Shown here: positions 7,363 through 15,366 of the stretch, one piece after another
Position numbering within the stretch: position 1 is the first letter of the stretch
Layout of the letters: every line of letters starts with the position of its first letter
From: Clostridiales bacterium
GTDB lineage: Bacteria > Bacillota > Clostridia > Oscillospirales > Oscillospiraceae
Assembly: GCA_019418025.1 (NCBI GenBank)
Contig: DYCR01000008.1
Span: 1 to 18,909 of the forward strand
Direction of reading: 5' to 3'
DNA length: 18,909 nt
Notes under the pieces: model-generated
Seen by the model: only the letters and a program-made list of their open reading frames with translations
Told to the model about the DNA's origin: nothing
Databases searched by the model: none
Position numbers and translations under genes: made by a program

Positions 7363-7424
7363 TTGATTTAACTGGATTTCTTGGAATCCTATAATTACAC
7401 TCCGGCCAAGGGAGCCCTTTTTTG
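7363..7424 (+). repeat. Cassette repeat, copy A (terminator damaged)
   Basis: The first 52 bases (7363-7414) match 8972-9023 with about five mismatches, sharing the block CCTATAATTACACTC. Both copies continue into CCC plus a T run and G. Copy A lacks 17 bases that form the middle and most of the right arm of the terminator hairpin in the other copy, so it can no longer form it. It lies 54 bases after the small gene at 7034-7309. Confidence 0.75.
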
Positions 7425-7619
7425 TTGTTTCAGACCGCTTTATGGAGTTTACAGGAAGGTTTATCGTCTGACTTCAGAACAAAATGTAGGCAGTATTTTT
7501 ATAAATTGCTTAGGGATTATAATCGCACTTTCATCCCATAAATCTAAGCTCGATACCCCTTGAAAACAAGTTGCTTTTTGAGACCGTGTTTCCAATCCAT
7601 CACATTACTTGCAACGCTG
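7425..7619. other. Intergenic stretch between cassette repeat A and the nuclease-like gene
   Basis: AT-rich sequence with no gene I can support and no strong hairpin. It has faint similarity to the sequence right of the second repeat copy (GGAGT, TTTACAG and TTATC blocks in the same order), which may reflect old duplication of the flank. This is suggestive only. Confidence 0.3.
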
Positions 7620-7648
7620 ATGACAGATTATACCATTTATATTATATT
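7620..7648 (+). promoter_or_regulatory. Promoter of the nuclease-like gene
   Basis: -35 ATGACA (7620-7625), exactly 17 bases, then -10 TATATT (7643-7648). This predicts a start near 7655 and a very short leader carrying AGAGGAGG (7664-7671), nine bases before the ATG at 7681. The gene therefore has its own promoter. Confidence 0.55.
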
Positions 7649-7680
7649 ATTTATAACACGTGCAGAGGAGGCATCATAAT

Positions 7681-8898
7681 ATGAATATTCCAAGCCAATG
7701 GATATACAATAAAATGATTAGCGAAGCAGCATCTGTTTGGTATGTTTTGGCCAATGATGAAAAAGAAACTGCTATTTTAGTCAAAGCACCTACACCGAGC
7801 CTCAAAGCACTTATTTCTGGTTGTCCATTCAAACTGATATTTGGGAAAAGTAAATCCTACTTATGCACTGGTGCAATAATAGCGGATGTACCTGATGCTC
7901 CTATTATGTTTTCCGGAGTACAGAGAGAATCAGAGGAACATAATGCTTTATCTCGCATCCTGCATGAACGCAATGCACCTCTTTTTCTGTTCAACGAAAT
8001 GGATATTTGCGTTGCATGGACGAGGATTTCGTTTACAGAACAAGATGCAGAAGATACATTAAACTTGATTGGGAAAATATCGGATCTTTATGTTGGTCCT
8101 TTTACTCCAGATGCATCTCACGCTCTCGACTGTTTCGAATATACTCAAGATGCTAGATTAAACCATCCAAATACATCACAAATTCCATGTGCAGAACTTA
8201 TACCAATTGTTGCTCCATGGACAGGGGTAAAAAAATATTTCTATAGTTCCTCCTCATATCAGTCTCTGGAGATAAGTGATCCTAATGAAGGAAACTCTTT
8301 AGAAAATACAATTTGGGCTACACTGACATCTCCATTTCCTAAATCGCTTTATAAAAATGCAACGATATTAAACGGTCAGAAAAAGCGCGAGTTTACAGAT
8401 GTTTTTGCTTTTTATACGCATGGGAGTTTTCTTGTTGAAGCAAAAGCTTTATCTGTTTTATCTTCTGGTTTTCAAAGAATTCAGTCTCGTCGTATAGCTG
8501 GTGTACAAAAACAGGTAAAAAAGGCAATAGGTCAGCTTGTTGGTGCATGCAAAGATTTTTTTGATGGTAAAGAAATATATTCTACTGATAACACATTGAT
8601 CGAAGTAGACCGTTCTATCCCTCCACACTGTATTATCCTTATTAATGAGCTCACCCCTTCAGGGAACTGGGATGAAATTGTAGATTTACTGGTCGGTGCT
8701 ATGCAGCAAACCGGCGCCTTCTTTCATTTGTTGGATTTGCAAGAGTTGATAATGCTACTTAAAGGGAGTTCAGGACATCCAGAACTTTTTGATTACAATT
8801 TAATGCAGCGCACCAAGCTTTTTGTGGATGCTAAAAGTGTCTTTATCCAAAGTCAGCCACCTGATACCAATGAAAAATTGCAAAAGAATGCATATTAA
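7681..8898 (+). CDS. Hypothetical protein with PD-(D/E)XK nuclease-like core; possible defence gene
   Basis: 405 aa, markedly more AT-rich than the carbohydrate genes nearby. I chose the ATG at 7681 for its AGAGGAGG site; a frame-extending GTG at 7660 would begin upstream of that site. The N-terminal ~180 residues match no family I know. The middle holds GNSLENTIWATL (around 204-215), then REFTD (D240), VFAFYTHGSF and LVEAK (E253, K255). That D-x12-E-x-K spacing on two short hydrophobic strands is the catalytic signature of PD-(D/E)XK nucleases. It is followed by QKQVKKAIGQLVGACK, a helix often seen after the core. The C-terminal part (FFHLLDLQEL) is unassigned. No methylase or helicase partner is adjacent. 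Nuclease activity and a defence role are inferred. Confidence 0.6.
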   Translation: MNIPSQWIYNKMISEAASVWYVLANDEKETAILVKAPTPSLKALISGCPFKLIFGKSKSYLCTGAIIADVPDAPIMFSGVQRESEEHNALSRILHERNAPLFLFNEMDICVAWTRISFTEQDAEDTLNLIGKISDLYVGPFTPDASHALDCFEYTQDARLNHPNTSQIPCAELIPIVAPWTGVKKYFYSSSSYQSLEISDPNEGNSLENTIWATLTSPFPKSLYKNATILNGQKKREFTDVFAFYTHGSFLVEAKALSVLSSGFQRIQSRRIAGVQKQVKKAIGQLVGACKDFFDGKEIYSTDNTLIEVDRSIPPHCIILINELTPSGNWDEIVDLLVGAMQQTGAFFHLLDLQELIMLLKGSSGHPELFDYNLMQRTKLFVDAKSVFIQSQPPDTNEKLQKNAY

Positions 8899-8971
8899 TT
8901 AAATTGAAGCAATGGTTTAATGTTCCATGCAAATACATATTATTTTACCCACTGCAAAATACTGATTACTG

Positions 8972-9049
8972 TTGATATAACTGGCTTTCTTGAAATCCTA
9001 TAATTACACTCGGACCAAGGGAGTATCCTTATGGGATGCTCCCTTTTTG
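8972..9049 (+). repeat. Cassette repeat, copy B (complete)
   Basis: A 78-base copy of the repeat following the nuclease-like gene by 73 bases. It contains CTTTCTTGAAATCC, the conserved CCTATAATTACACTC block, ACCAAGGGAG and an intact terminator hairpin. The copy at 7363 matches its first 52 bases closely, and the copy at 6356 matches its last 20 exactly. All three lie in the same orientation, so 7363-9049 is a unit bounded by direct repeats. Confidence 0.75.
9019..9048 (+). terminator. Terminator within repeat copy B
   Basis: GGGAGTATCC (9019-9028) pairs with GGATGCTCCC (9034-9043) over 10 bp including one G-U, with the 5-base loop TTATG. Five T follow directly. It would end the transcript of the nuclease-like gene. 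Confidence 0.75.
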
Positions 9050-9290
9050 TATGCGATGCTGGTTTTGAATCATTTTGACTACGGAGTCTATTTACAGAAT
9101 GACTTATCCCCTCTGGTTTATTGGGTCTGCATATGTTCTTTGTGTTTGACTTCTCTCTGCCTTCGTAGGGAATCATGTGTCATGAAAACGACATACAAAA
9201 ATTTTACATAGATTTTATCAATCCTTTATTGAAAAATACGCTAGATTTGATAGACTGTATCTTATGACAATTAGAAAGGCATGTGATCGT
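9050..9290. other. Intergenic stretch before the EamA transporter gene
   Basis: No gene is supported. The region is AT-rich. A TTGAAA at 9229 could serve as a -35 element, but no matching -10 at proper spacing was found, so the transporter's promoter is undetermined. Confidence 0.3.
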
Positions 9291-10160
9291 ATGTGGCTGA
9301 TCGCCTCAATCTTATCCGCTTTCTTTGGCGGTATCACGGCAATTCTCGCAAAATGCGGAATAAAAGATACAGACTCGGATATTGCAACTGCACTCAGAAC
9401 AATCGTTGTTCTGATTTTTTCTTGGGTAATTGCATTTGCCGCCGGCTCTATCCATAGCATTTCCGCAATCACACCGAGATCCTTATTCTTTTTAGCCTTG
9501 TCTGGAATTTCCACCGGTGCATCCTGGATCTGCTATTTCAAAGCACTTTCTCTGGGTGACATCAATAAGGTCATGCCAATCGACAAATCCAGCACTGTAC
9601 TGTCAGTATTTCTCGCTATCGTGCTGTTTCACGAAACGGATCATCTCGCCATCAAACTGATAGGCGCATCCGTTCTGGCAGTCGGAATCCTGATGATGAT
9701 TCAGAAAAAAGAAGCTGCTATCCACCGAGAAAAGAATCTGCAATGGATGGTGTATGCAGTATTTTCAGCGGTATTTGCCGCATTAACATCGATTTTTGCG
9801 AAAATCGGTATAACAAACGTGGAATCAAACCTCGGAACTGCCATCCGCACAGGCTTTGTGCTGATCATGGCATGGTCTATTGTCTTTGCAAAGGGAAAGC
9901 AGTCTCTTATCAAAAAAATAAACCGTCACGAGCTGATGTTTATTATTCTGTCGGGCTTGGCGACCGGTGCATCGTGGCTGTTTTACTATTATGCAATTCA
10001 GAATGGTGTGGTCAGCGTTGTCGTGCCGATCGATAAGCTCAGCATCGTCATAACGGTGATCTTTTCCTATATCGTATTCCATGAGAAGCTCACCCCAAAA
10101 GCTTTTGCAGGGCTGTGTCTGATGGTTGCCGGAACCCTGATGATGGCAATATGGGCATAG
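9291..10160 (+). CDS. EamA/DMT-superfamily membrane transporter
   Basis: 289 aa, about ten membrane segments, made of two tandem EamA domains. The halves are visibly repeated: AKCGIKDTDSDIATALRT against AKIGITNVESNLGTAIRT, and TGASW...PIDKSS...VLFHE against TGASW...PIDKLS...IVFHE. Members export or exchange small metabolites across the cytoplasmic membrane; the substrate cannot be read from sequence. The start MWLIASI at 9291 is preferred because AGAAAGG lies about 11 bases upstream and the first membrane segment follows at once. The ATG at 9264 would add nine residues and has no ribosome site. It is monocistronic, converging on the GH16 gene. Confidence 0.87.
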   Translation: MWLIASILSAFFGGITAILAKCGIKDTDSDIATALRTIVVLIFSWVIAFAAGSIHSISAITPRSLFFLALSGISTGASWICYFKALSLGDINKVMPIDKSSTVLSVFLAIVLFHETDHLAIKLIGASVLAVGILMMIQKKEAAIHREKNLQWMVYAVFSAVFAALTSIFAKIGITNVESNLGTAIRTGFVLIMAWSIVFAKGKQSLIKKINRHELMFIILSGLATGASWLFYYYAIQNGVVSVVVPIDKLSIVITVIFSYIVFHEKLTPKAFAGLCLMVAGTLMMAIWA

Positions 10161-10233
10161 CTGCTGAGCGTCAGCAGCCTGCTTCAGCATCGCTGCGATT
10201 GGATCAACTGAATTCTGTAACAAAAGCCTGATA

Positions 10234-10265
10234 AAAGGGGTGAAATCTTTTGATTTCACCCCTTT
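10234..10265. terminator. Bidirectional terminator between converging genes
   Basis: A perfect 14-bp inverted repeat: AAAGGGGTGAAATC (10234-10247) and GATTTCACCCCTTT (10252-10265), with a TTTT loop. It lies between the stop of the EamA gene (plus) and the stop of the GH16 gene (minus). The minus-strand tail is TTTTATC and the plus-strand tail is short (TTTAAG), so it probably works best on the GH16 transcript. Confidence 0.8.
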
Positions 10266-10280
10266 AAGATATCCGATTAT

Positions 10281-12875
10281 TTACCCATTTGCTCCGGTGT
10301 TCTCCTGAAGGAACGTAACCTTTGCCAGCTGAACATCAGTATTCAGAACTGATTTCATTTCGCCGCTTTTCAGCCGATACTGTGCCCCCTTATATTCCGG
10401 GAAAACCACCTTGATGTAATTGGTTCCACTGGGCAAGCCATATGCGTCAAATGTCACACGGGCAAATCCCGGATGTGCATCTACGTAATTCTCGACGGTC
10501 TTTGTGTTTTCAAAAAGCGTCCATTGGCTGTTATCCGAGGATGTGAAGATCTTAAAATCAAGCTTATTGTCGCCGCTTAATGCTCTTCGGATACTGTATC
10601 CGTCATACCATCCGCCGATATTCCAAGAATTTCCGTCCGAGAGGGTCTGATAATAGGTTGTCAGATGCACATCCTTGGCATTCGGGATATGATAGATCAA
10701 GGCCTGCTCTCCCTCTGCCCCATCGCGCACACAAACCCGATCGGTTTCTACACGGGGCTGACCGCCATAGAAGAAATTATCCTTATCCTGCCATGCCGGT
10801 GTATCCGCATGCTGCGAATGATGGATCTCCTGCAAGCCTTCGCTTGCAGAAATGGGTGCTGTCATATATGCATCCTCAACAGGCCCGCTATGGATGTCTG
10901 CCAAATCATCGAAACGTGCCACAGGCTGGCCCTTTTGCTGATAGACCCGAATCCAGTCGATCAGAAAATCGCTGTCCTGCTTTGTCTCCTGACGGGTAGG
11001 ATCTACCGGCCCGACCCATCCGTCGCCGACCTGCGTTTCAAGGATCAGGAACATGGGTCTTGTATGCATTGCATCTCTGTCCCACTTACCCCAGCTTGTA
11101 TCAAATACGGCTTTTCCGTCGATAAAGAACGTAATGCACTCCGGGTCCCACTCCACCTCAAAGATATGAAAATCCTGACACCATGCCTCATAATTTTTTG
11201 TGGAGGTGCTGCGGGACATCTTGTTTTTCCCGAGGATACCGAAATGATTGGTGGTCCATGCATCCCATGCATCCTGACCCAGATACTCCAAAATATCGAT
11301 TTCATCATGACCGGTCTCGTCTTGGCACAGCATCCAGATCGCAGGCCAGATGCCCTGAGAATCATTGGGCTTTGCACGTGCAGCTACCCTGCCAAACTGG
11401 AACGAGAATTTATTCTTCGATTCAACACGACCGGACGACCACGTTACATGTTCGGCAAGCTCCTGCTGCTGATATCGATCCCAGCCTACCGCATTGATCA
11501 ATTCCTCTGTCGTGCCATAATTTTTGCTGTTCACCACCAGACAGCCGTCCTTGACGCTGATCGCATCCTTATTGTAGATGGCTCCGTGATTGGCCATGCC
11601 GTCAATAATCTGCCACTTCGTGGTGTCCAGGGTCTCCCCGTTAAATTCATCGCTCCACACCAACGTATCGTACTTGGATTGGGGGGCAACATATTCGGGC
11701 TTGGACTCATCAAAGCTTTCTCCGGATGCCCAGATTTCAATTTCAGAGTATTTTGTGGGCTGGTCATCTGCCCGATTTACGGTAAAGCGAACATACTGTG
11801 CCGTTTTCCCTGCGCCCAGATCGATCGAAACCATATCGGACCCCTGAGTCCAGTCCTTTTCGCTCCAAACGACTGTGCCGGCACTGGTCGGCTTATTGGA
11901 AACGGAAACCGAAACGGACTTGTAGAGGCCCTCCTCCAGCTTAAAGTTGATCTTCTTAACCTGATACTCATTTTTGTATTCAAATTGGAGCCAACGATTT
12001 CCCAAGCTGTTATGGACCGCATAGTTATCATCCACCTGTCCATCGGTGATTGCCTCGATATTGCTCGGCGCCAAACCACGGACGTAAGGCACCTTGTTCA
12101 GGGCAATATTCTTTGTTCCTGCCTCCTGAGGCGGCTTCGGTGCCTCAGCTTTGGGAACCGAAGCAATGACCTGTATCTCGTTGAACAGTACGTTCCGGCT
12201 CATTCCCTTCCACTCGCCAAAGGGAACATTGGTGACATAATGCCCACGCTGCCAGATCCGGATGTACTGCGCCTTCATCGGGGCATCCAAGGTGATTACC
12301 TGAGGCTGCCCCTTTGTTCCGGACGTTTCTTCTACATCTGTACCGGATTCACCACCGAAGATCACAACAGCATCCGAAAAATCGGCATTCTGAGCCAATT
12401 CTACCTTCACATTTTTAAAGGTAGAAACCGCCCGCTCGTAGGTGTTGCGATAGATCTTTACTTCCTTGACCTCCTGCAGCTTTCCAAAATCGTACTGCAA
12501 GTAAACGTCCTGCCAGTTCTGCCATCCATTATCCGGCTGAGAGGGGTCCTCTATTCCTGCCGCGATCTTGGTGTTGCTGTGGCCGTCTGTATCTGAATTT
12601 GAATTTCCCAGTTCGTTATCCGATGCAAAGGACGGATTCTCAATGAGCATGGATTCGTCACCTTCCCGTGCCGGAGTGGTGCTGTTTGTTGTCGGTGCTT
12701 TCCCAATGAGGATGTTAGCGTCTACCATTTCGTCACCGGGCTCTGCTTGTGCCGATACGACAGACAATTCCGCCGTTTGGGCTTCTGCCCGCACCAGAAT
12801 CGGCTGCGCCGCTCCCAGCAGCAGTGCAGAAGCCATCAGTGATGCAAGCCACTTATGTGCAAAACTCTTTTTCAT
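10281..12875 (-). CDS. Secreted GH16 endo-beta-glucanase with N-terminal F5/8-type (CBM32-like) domains
   Basis: 864 aa, extracellular. The start at 12875 has AAAGGAAG upstream and gives a clean signal peptide (MKKSFAHKW, hydrophobic stretch, cleavage near ILVRA). Two discoidin-like carbohydrate-binding domains follow: about 52-237 (NWQDVYLQYDFG) and about 254-385 (NIALNK, WLQFEYKNEY). The GH16 catalytic domain is at about 403-650. It has GIWPAIWML and the active site EIDILE with nucleophile E525, D527 and acid/base E530, the ExDxxE form of laminarinase-type GH16 enzymes. The last ~200 residues form a beta-rich module I cannot assign. There is no LPXTG or SLH anchor, so the enzyme is probably released. 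Beta-1,3- or beta-1,3-1,4-glucan is the likeliest substrate, supported by the divergent beta-glucoside PTS. Other GH16 substrates cannot be excluded. Confidence 0.88.
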   Translation of the reverse strand: MKKSFAHKWLASLMASALLLGAAQPILVRAEAQTAELSVVSAQAEPGDEMVDANILIGKAPTTNSTTPAREGDESMLIENPSFASDNELGNSNSDTDGHSNTKIAAGIEDPSQPDNGWQNWQDVYLQYDFGKLQEVKEVKIYRNTYERAVSTFKNVKVELAQNADFSDAVVIFGGESGTDVEETSGTKGQPQVITLDAPMKAQYIRIWQRGHYVTNVPFGEWKGMSRNVLFNEIQVIASVPKAEAPKPPQEAGTKNIALNKVPYVRGLAPSNIEAITDGQVDDNYAVHNSLGNRWLQFEYKNEYQVKKINFKLEEGLYKSVSVSVSNKPTSAGTVVWSEKDWTQGSDMVSIDLGAGKTAQYVRFTVNRADDQPTKYSEIEIWASGESFDESKPEYVAPQSKYDTLVWSDEFNGETLDTTKWQIIDGMANHGAIYNKDAISVKDGCLVVNSKNYGTTEELINAVGWDRYQQQELAEHVTWSSGRVESKNKFSFQFGRVAARAKPNDSQGIWPAIWMLCQDETGHDEIDILEYLGQDAWDAWTTNHFGILGKNKMSRSTSTKNYEAWCQDFHIFEVEWDPECITFFIDGKAVFDTSWGKWDRDAMHTRPMFLILETQVGDGWVGPVDPTRQETKQDSDFLIDWIRVYQQKGQPVARFDDLADIHSGPVEDAYMTAPISASEGLQEIHHSQHADTPAWQDKDNFFYGGQPRVETDRVCVRDGAEGEQALIYHIPNAKDVHLTTYYQTLSDGNSWNIGGWYDGYSIRRALSGDNKLDFKIFTSSDNSQWTLFENTKTVENYVDAHPGFARVTFDAYGLPSGTNYIKVVFPEYKGAQYRLKSGEMKSVLNTDVQLAKVTFLQENTGANG

Positions 12876-12902
12876 AGGGATCTTCCTTTCAAATTTATTT
12901 TT

Positions 12903-12914
12903 GCGCAATTGCGC
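12903..12914. promoter_or_regulatory. Perfect palindrome in the GH16 leader
   Basis: GCGCAATTGCGC, 12 bases, lies 28 bases upstream of the GH16 ATG and downstream of its likely promoter. It could be a LacI-type operator acting as a roadblock, or a small RNA hairpin. A second small inverted repeat (TCCCAA/TTGGGA) is at 12930-12945. No regulator gene adjoins it, so the assignment is tentative. Confidence 0.4.
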
Positions 12915-13015
12915 TGAATACGATTTTGCTCCCAAACCCTTGGGAATCATCATTTGCGACCGATCATGTTCATATATGCACAGTAATCATATTTTATTGC
13001 ATCGATTTTTTGGTT

Positions 13016-13021
13016 ATTATA
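13016..13021 (-). promoter_or_regulatory. Extended -10 promoter of the GH16 gene
   Basis: The minus strand reads TGTTATAAT, an extended -10 (core 13021-13016), about 140 bases upstream of the ATG. No good -35 is present. An 11-base palindrome ACCATTATGGT at 13058-13068 lies about 40 bases upstream, a suitable place for an activator. Confidence 0.5.
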
Positions 13022-13206
13022 ACAAATGTTTTTTAAAAATGAGGAGATACAAAAACTACCATTATGGTCAAAATTTTTAACCATTTGTATCTTTTTGTAC
13101 CATATTGTCATCAGTCATCCCCCAGTATCCTTCTCTGCCGCCCTCCTGATGCATATACAGGCCGTGCAGTCGGTCATATCGCTGATAAGCCCAGAGGCTA
13201 ATCTGA

Positions 13207-13236
13207 CCTGAATTGGAGAATCTCCTGAAATTCAGG
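13207..13236. promoter_or_regulatory. Inverted repeat between the divergent beta-glucan promoters
   Basis: CCTGAATT (13207-13214) pairs with AATTCAGG (13229-13236), with an inner GGAGA/TCTCC pair; CCTGAA also occurs twice as a direct repeat. It sits about 18 bases upstream of the putative PTS promoter -35, the place for a shared regulator of both directions. It could also fold as a hairpin in plus-strand RNA, but there is no gene to terminate there. Confidence 0.45.
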
Positions 13237-13253
13237 TTTCTATCAAAAAAATC

Positions 13254-13282
13254 TTGCTCATGCAAAAAATAGCTGATAAAAT
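13254..13282 (+). promoter_or_regulatory. Putative promoter of the PTS-GH1 operon
   Basis: -35 TTGCTC (13254-13259), 17 bases, then -10 TAAAAT (13277-13282). The leader would be about 160 bases. I looked in it for a LicT/BglG-type antiterminator site overlapping a terminator and did not find one. Control therefore appears to be at initiation and not by antitermination. Confidence 0.5.
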
Positions 13283-13450
13283 ATCTGCAAATAATCGCAT
13301 CGGATCTGCATCACCGGGGGATATAGGAAACAATCCACGTCATGGGCTCCGGCCAATCCTCACCATTCCCTGTTGATGAATACAGATCACTGGATGCCGG
13401 AATACGTGTCACACGGCACAATAAAATCATATAGAAAAGGAGCGTTTTAA

Positions 13451-15337
13451 ATGGATTACAAACGCATAGCCCGTCAGATCCTGTCTGAGGTCGGCGGCGC
13501 TGATAACATTCAGGATGCGACCCACTGCTTTACGCGGCTGCGGCTGGTTCTGAAGTCCCCCGCAAAAGCCAACCCTTCTGCCATTGAGCGACTGGAAGGC
13601 GTTATTCAAGTTGTGGAAGCCGGCGGTCAATTTCAGATCGTTCTGGGAAGCAAGGTCACCAATATTTACGAGGAATTTATTCAGCTTGTAAATCTTCCGG
13701 AGGACTCTGGCTCCCCTAACGGCAGCCTTGGCAACACCATCCTGCAAACCATTTCAAAGATCTTCACCCCCCTTGTCCCCGCAATTGCTGCATCCGGCTT
13801 GATCAAGGGTCTGCTTTCTGCTGCGCTGCGATTGGGATGGATCTCCGGTGATAACAGCACCTTCGTCATTTTGAATGCTGCCAGCAATATCATCTTCTTC
13901 TACATGCCCGTATTTCTGGCATACACCGCAGCAGATGCACTGAAATGCAACAAGGTCATCGCCATGGTGATCGGTGCCTTCCTCTGTCATCCAACCATTG
14001 ATGCTCTGGTTCAGGATATTTCCACGGTCTCTACGATTTTCGGACTGACTGTGCCGAAAATGGCCTTCACCATCGGCAGCTCATCCAAGGTGTTCGCCTA
14101 TACTGAGTCCGTGATCCCCATTATTCTGGCGGTCATCATTTTAAGTTATCTGGAGCGCTTTTTAAAGAAATATATACCTAGCATGCTCCAGATTATCTTC
14201 GTTCCGGGATTGTCTCTGCTGGTCATGGTCCCCGTGGCTCTGGTCGTGGTCGGTCCGGTCGGCATCTATGTGGGATACGGCATCCAGTGGCTGTATCAGG
14301 GCCTGTACGGCTTCAGCCCTGTACTGGGCGGTATGATCGTCGGCGGACTCTGGGGCGCATGTGTCATATTCGGTGCCCACCGGGCTTTGCTCCCCATCGG
14401 ACTGAACGACGTTGCACTGACCGGAACAAACACCCTGATGTGCTTTGCCGGTGCTGCTAATTTCTCTCAGGCCGGTGCATCCCTCGGCGTCATGCTGAAA
14501 ACAAAAAGCGCGAACCTCAAGCAGGTCTCCGGCGCTGCAACCATCTCGGCATTTTTAGTTGGCATTACTGAGCCTGCCATCTACGGCTGCAATCTGCGGC
14601 TGAAAAAGCCCATGATCTGTGCAATGGCTGCCGGTGCAGCCGGCGGTGCCATCATGGGGATCGGCAACGCCGTAAATACCGGCTTTGCAAACAACGGTAT
14701 TCTGACCATCATGTCCTACTACGGTGAAGGCACAACGCTGAAGCAGTTTATGTTCTACCTCATCGGCATCACTGTCTCCTTCCTAGGAGCAGCTGTCCTG
14801 ACGTATCTCGTCGGATTTGAGGATGACAAGGACCCCGAGCCTGCAAAGCATGCTCCAAATCCCCTTTCTGACCCTGCCCATGTGGAAATTACCGCTCCCG
14901 TATCCGGCCTTGTGTCTGACATCCGCACCGTCAGCGACCCCGTATTTGCCTCCGGCACTCTGGGCGCAGGTGTTGCCATCACCCCGACAAACGGGGCCGT
15001 GGTCGCTCCGGCAGACTGCACCGTCTCTATGGTGTTCCCGACAGGACATGCCATCGGGCTGCTTCTGGACAACGGGATGGAGTTGCTCATACACATCGGC
15101 TTTGACACTGTCGCACTGGAGGGCAAACACTTCACTCAGCACGTACAAAACGGTCAGCATGTGAAAAAAGGTACCCAGCTTATCACCTTTGACGCTCAGG
15201 CGATCTCATCGGACGGTTATGATCCCACCGTTGCAGTAGTTGTCGCAAATTCCGATGGGTACTCACAGATCACGCCCCGATTCGGAATGCAGGCGCAGGC
15301 AGATACCGTTATCCTGACTGCCCAGACAAAACCATGA
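13451..15337 (+). CDS. Beta-glucoside PTS permease, EIIBCA fusion (BglP/BglF-like)
   Basis: A 628-aa membrane sugar transporter of the glucose-glucoside PTS family. It takes up and phosphorylates beta-glucosides, using phosphate from HPr. The EIIB domain (about 1-80) has the phospho-cysteine C26 in ATHCFTRLRL. The EIIC membrane domain (about 95-460) has multiple membrane segments and the family block GITEPAIYG. The EIIA-glucose-type domain (about 485-628) has both histidines: H533 in TGHAIG and H548 in LIHIGFDTV, 15 residues apart as in Crr. The start has AAAAGGAG eight bases upstream. It is followed at once by the 6-phospho-glucosidase gene. With the divergent GH16, its substrate is probably laminaribiose, cellobiose or similar. 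Confidence 0.94.
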   Translation: MDYKRIARQILSEVGGADNIQDATHCFTRLRLVLKSPAKANPSAIERLEGVIQVVEAGGQFQIVLGSKVTNIYEEFIQLVNLPEDSGSPNGSLGNTILQTISKIFTPLVPAIAASGLIKGLLSAALRLGWISGDNSTFVILNAASNIIFFYMPVFLAYTAADALKCNKVIAMVIGAFLCHPTIDALVQDISTVSTIFGLTVPKMAFTIGSSSKVFAYTESVIPIILAVIILSYLERFLKKYIPSMLQIIFVPGLSLLVMVPVALVVVGPVGIYVGYGIQWLYQGLYGFSPVLGGMIVGGLWGACVIFGAHRALLPIGLNDVALTGTNTLMCFAGAANFSQAGASLGVMLKTKSANLKQVSGAATISAFLVGITEPAIYGCNLRLKKPMICAMAAGAAGGAIMGIGNAVNTGFANNGILTIMSYYGEGTTLKQFMFYLIGITVSFLGAAVLTYLVGFEDDKDPEPAKHAPNPLSDPAHVEITAPVSGLVSDIRTVSDPVFASGTLGAGVAITPTNGAVVAPADCTVSMVFPTGHAIGLLLDNGMELLIHIGFDTVALEGKHFTQHVQNGQHVKKGTQLITFDAQAISSDGYDPTVAVVVANSDGYSQITPRFGMQAQADTVILTAQTKP

Positions 15338-15366
15338 ACCGGCGAAAGAATATCAGGAGGAAAACC

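Noticed and set aside
7381..7563. 60-codon plus-strand frame inside and after cassette repeat A
   Set aside because: It starts within the repeat, and the equivalent frame after repeat B is not maintained. It lacks an SD.
7363..9049. Repeats as integron attC sites
   Set aside because: Copies sit after genes as attC would, but I see no RYYYAAC/GTTRRRY core pair, no long imperfect palindrome beyond the terminator and no integron integrase nearby.
10665..12596. Very long plus-strand open frame opposite the GH16 gene
   Set aside because: It is a 643-codon antisense shadow of a well-supported glycoside hydrolase. It shows no motif, its codon pattern follows the opposite strand, and it has no ribosome site.
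12915..12928. Possible CcpA cre site TGAATACGATTTTG near the GH16 start
   Set aside because: It differs from the cre consensus at about three important positions, including the conserved last two bases. Too weak to call.
13077..13265. 62-codon minus-strand frame in the GH16-PTS control region
   Set aside because: It has no ribosome site, overlaps the inverted repeat near 13207 and abuts the putative PTS promoter. Its composition reads as chance translation.
13283..13450. LicT/BglG antiterminator (RAT) leader or riboswitch before the PTS gene
   Set aside because: No RAT-like sequence overlapping a terminator stem with a U run could be found, and there is no recognisable riboswitch core.
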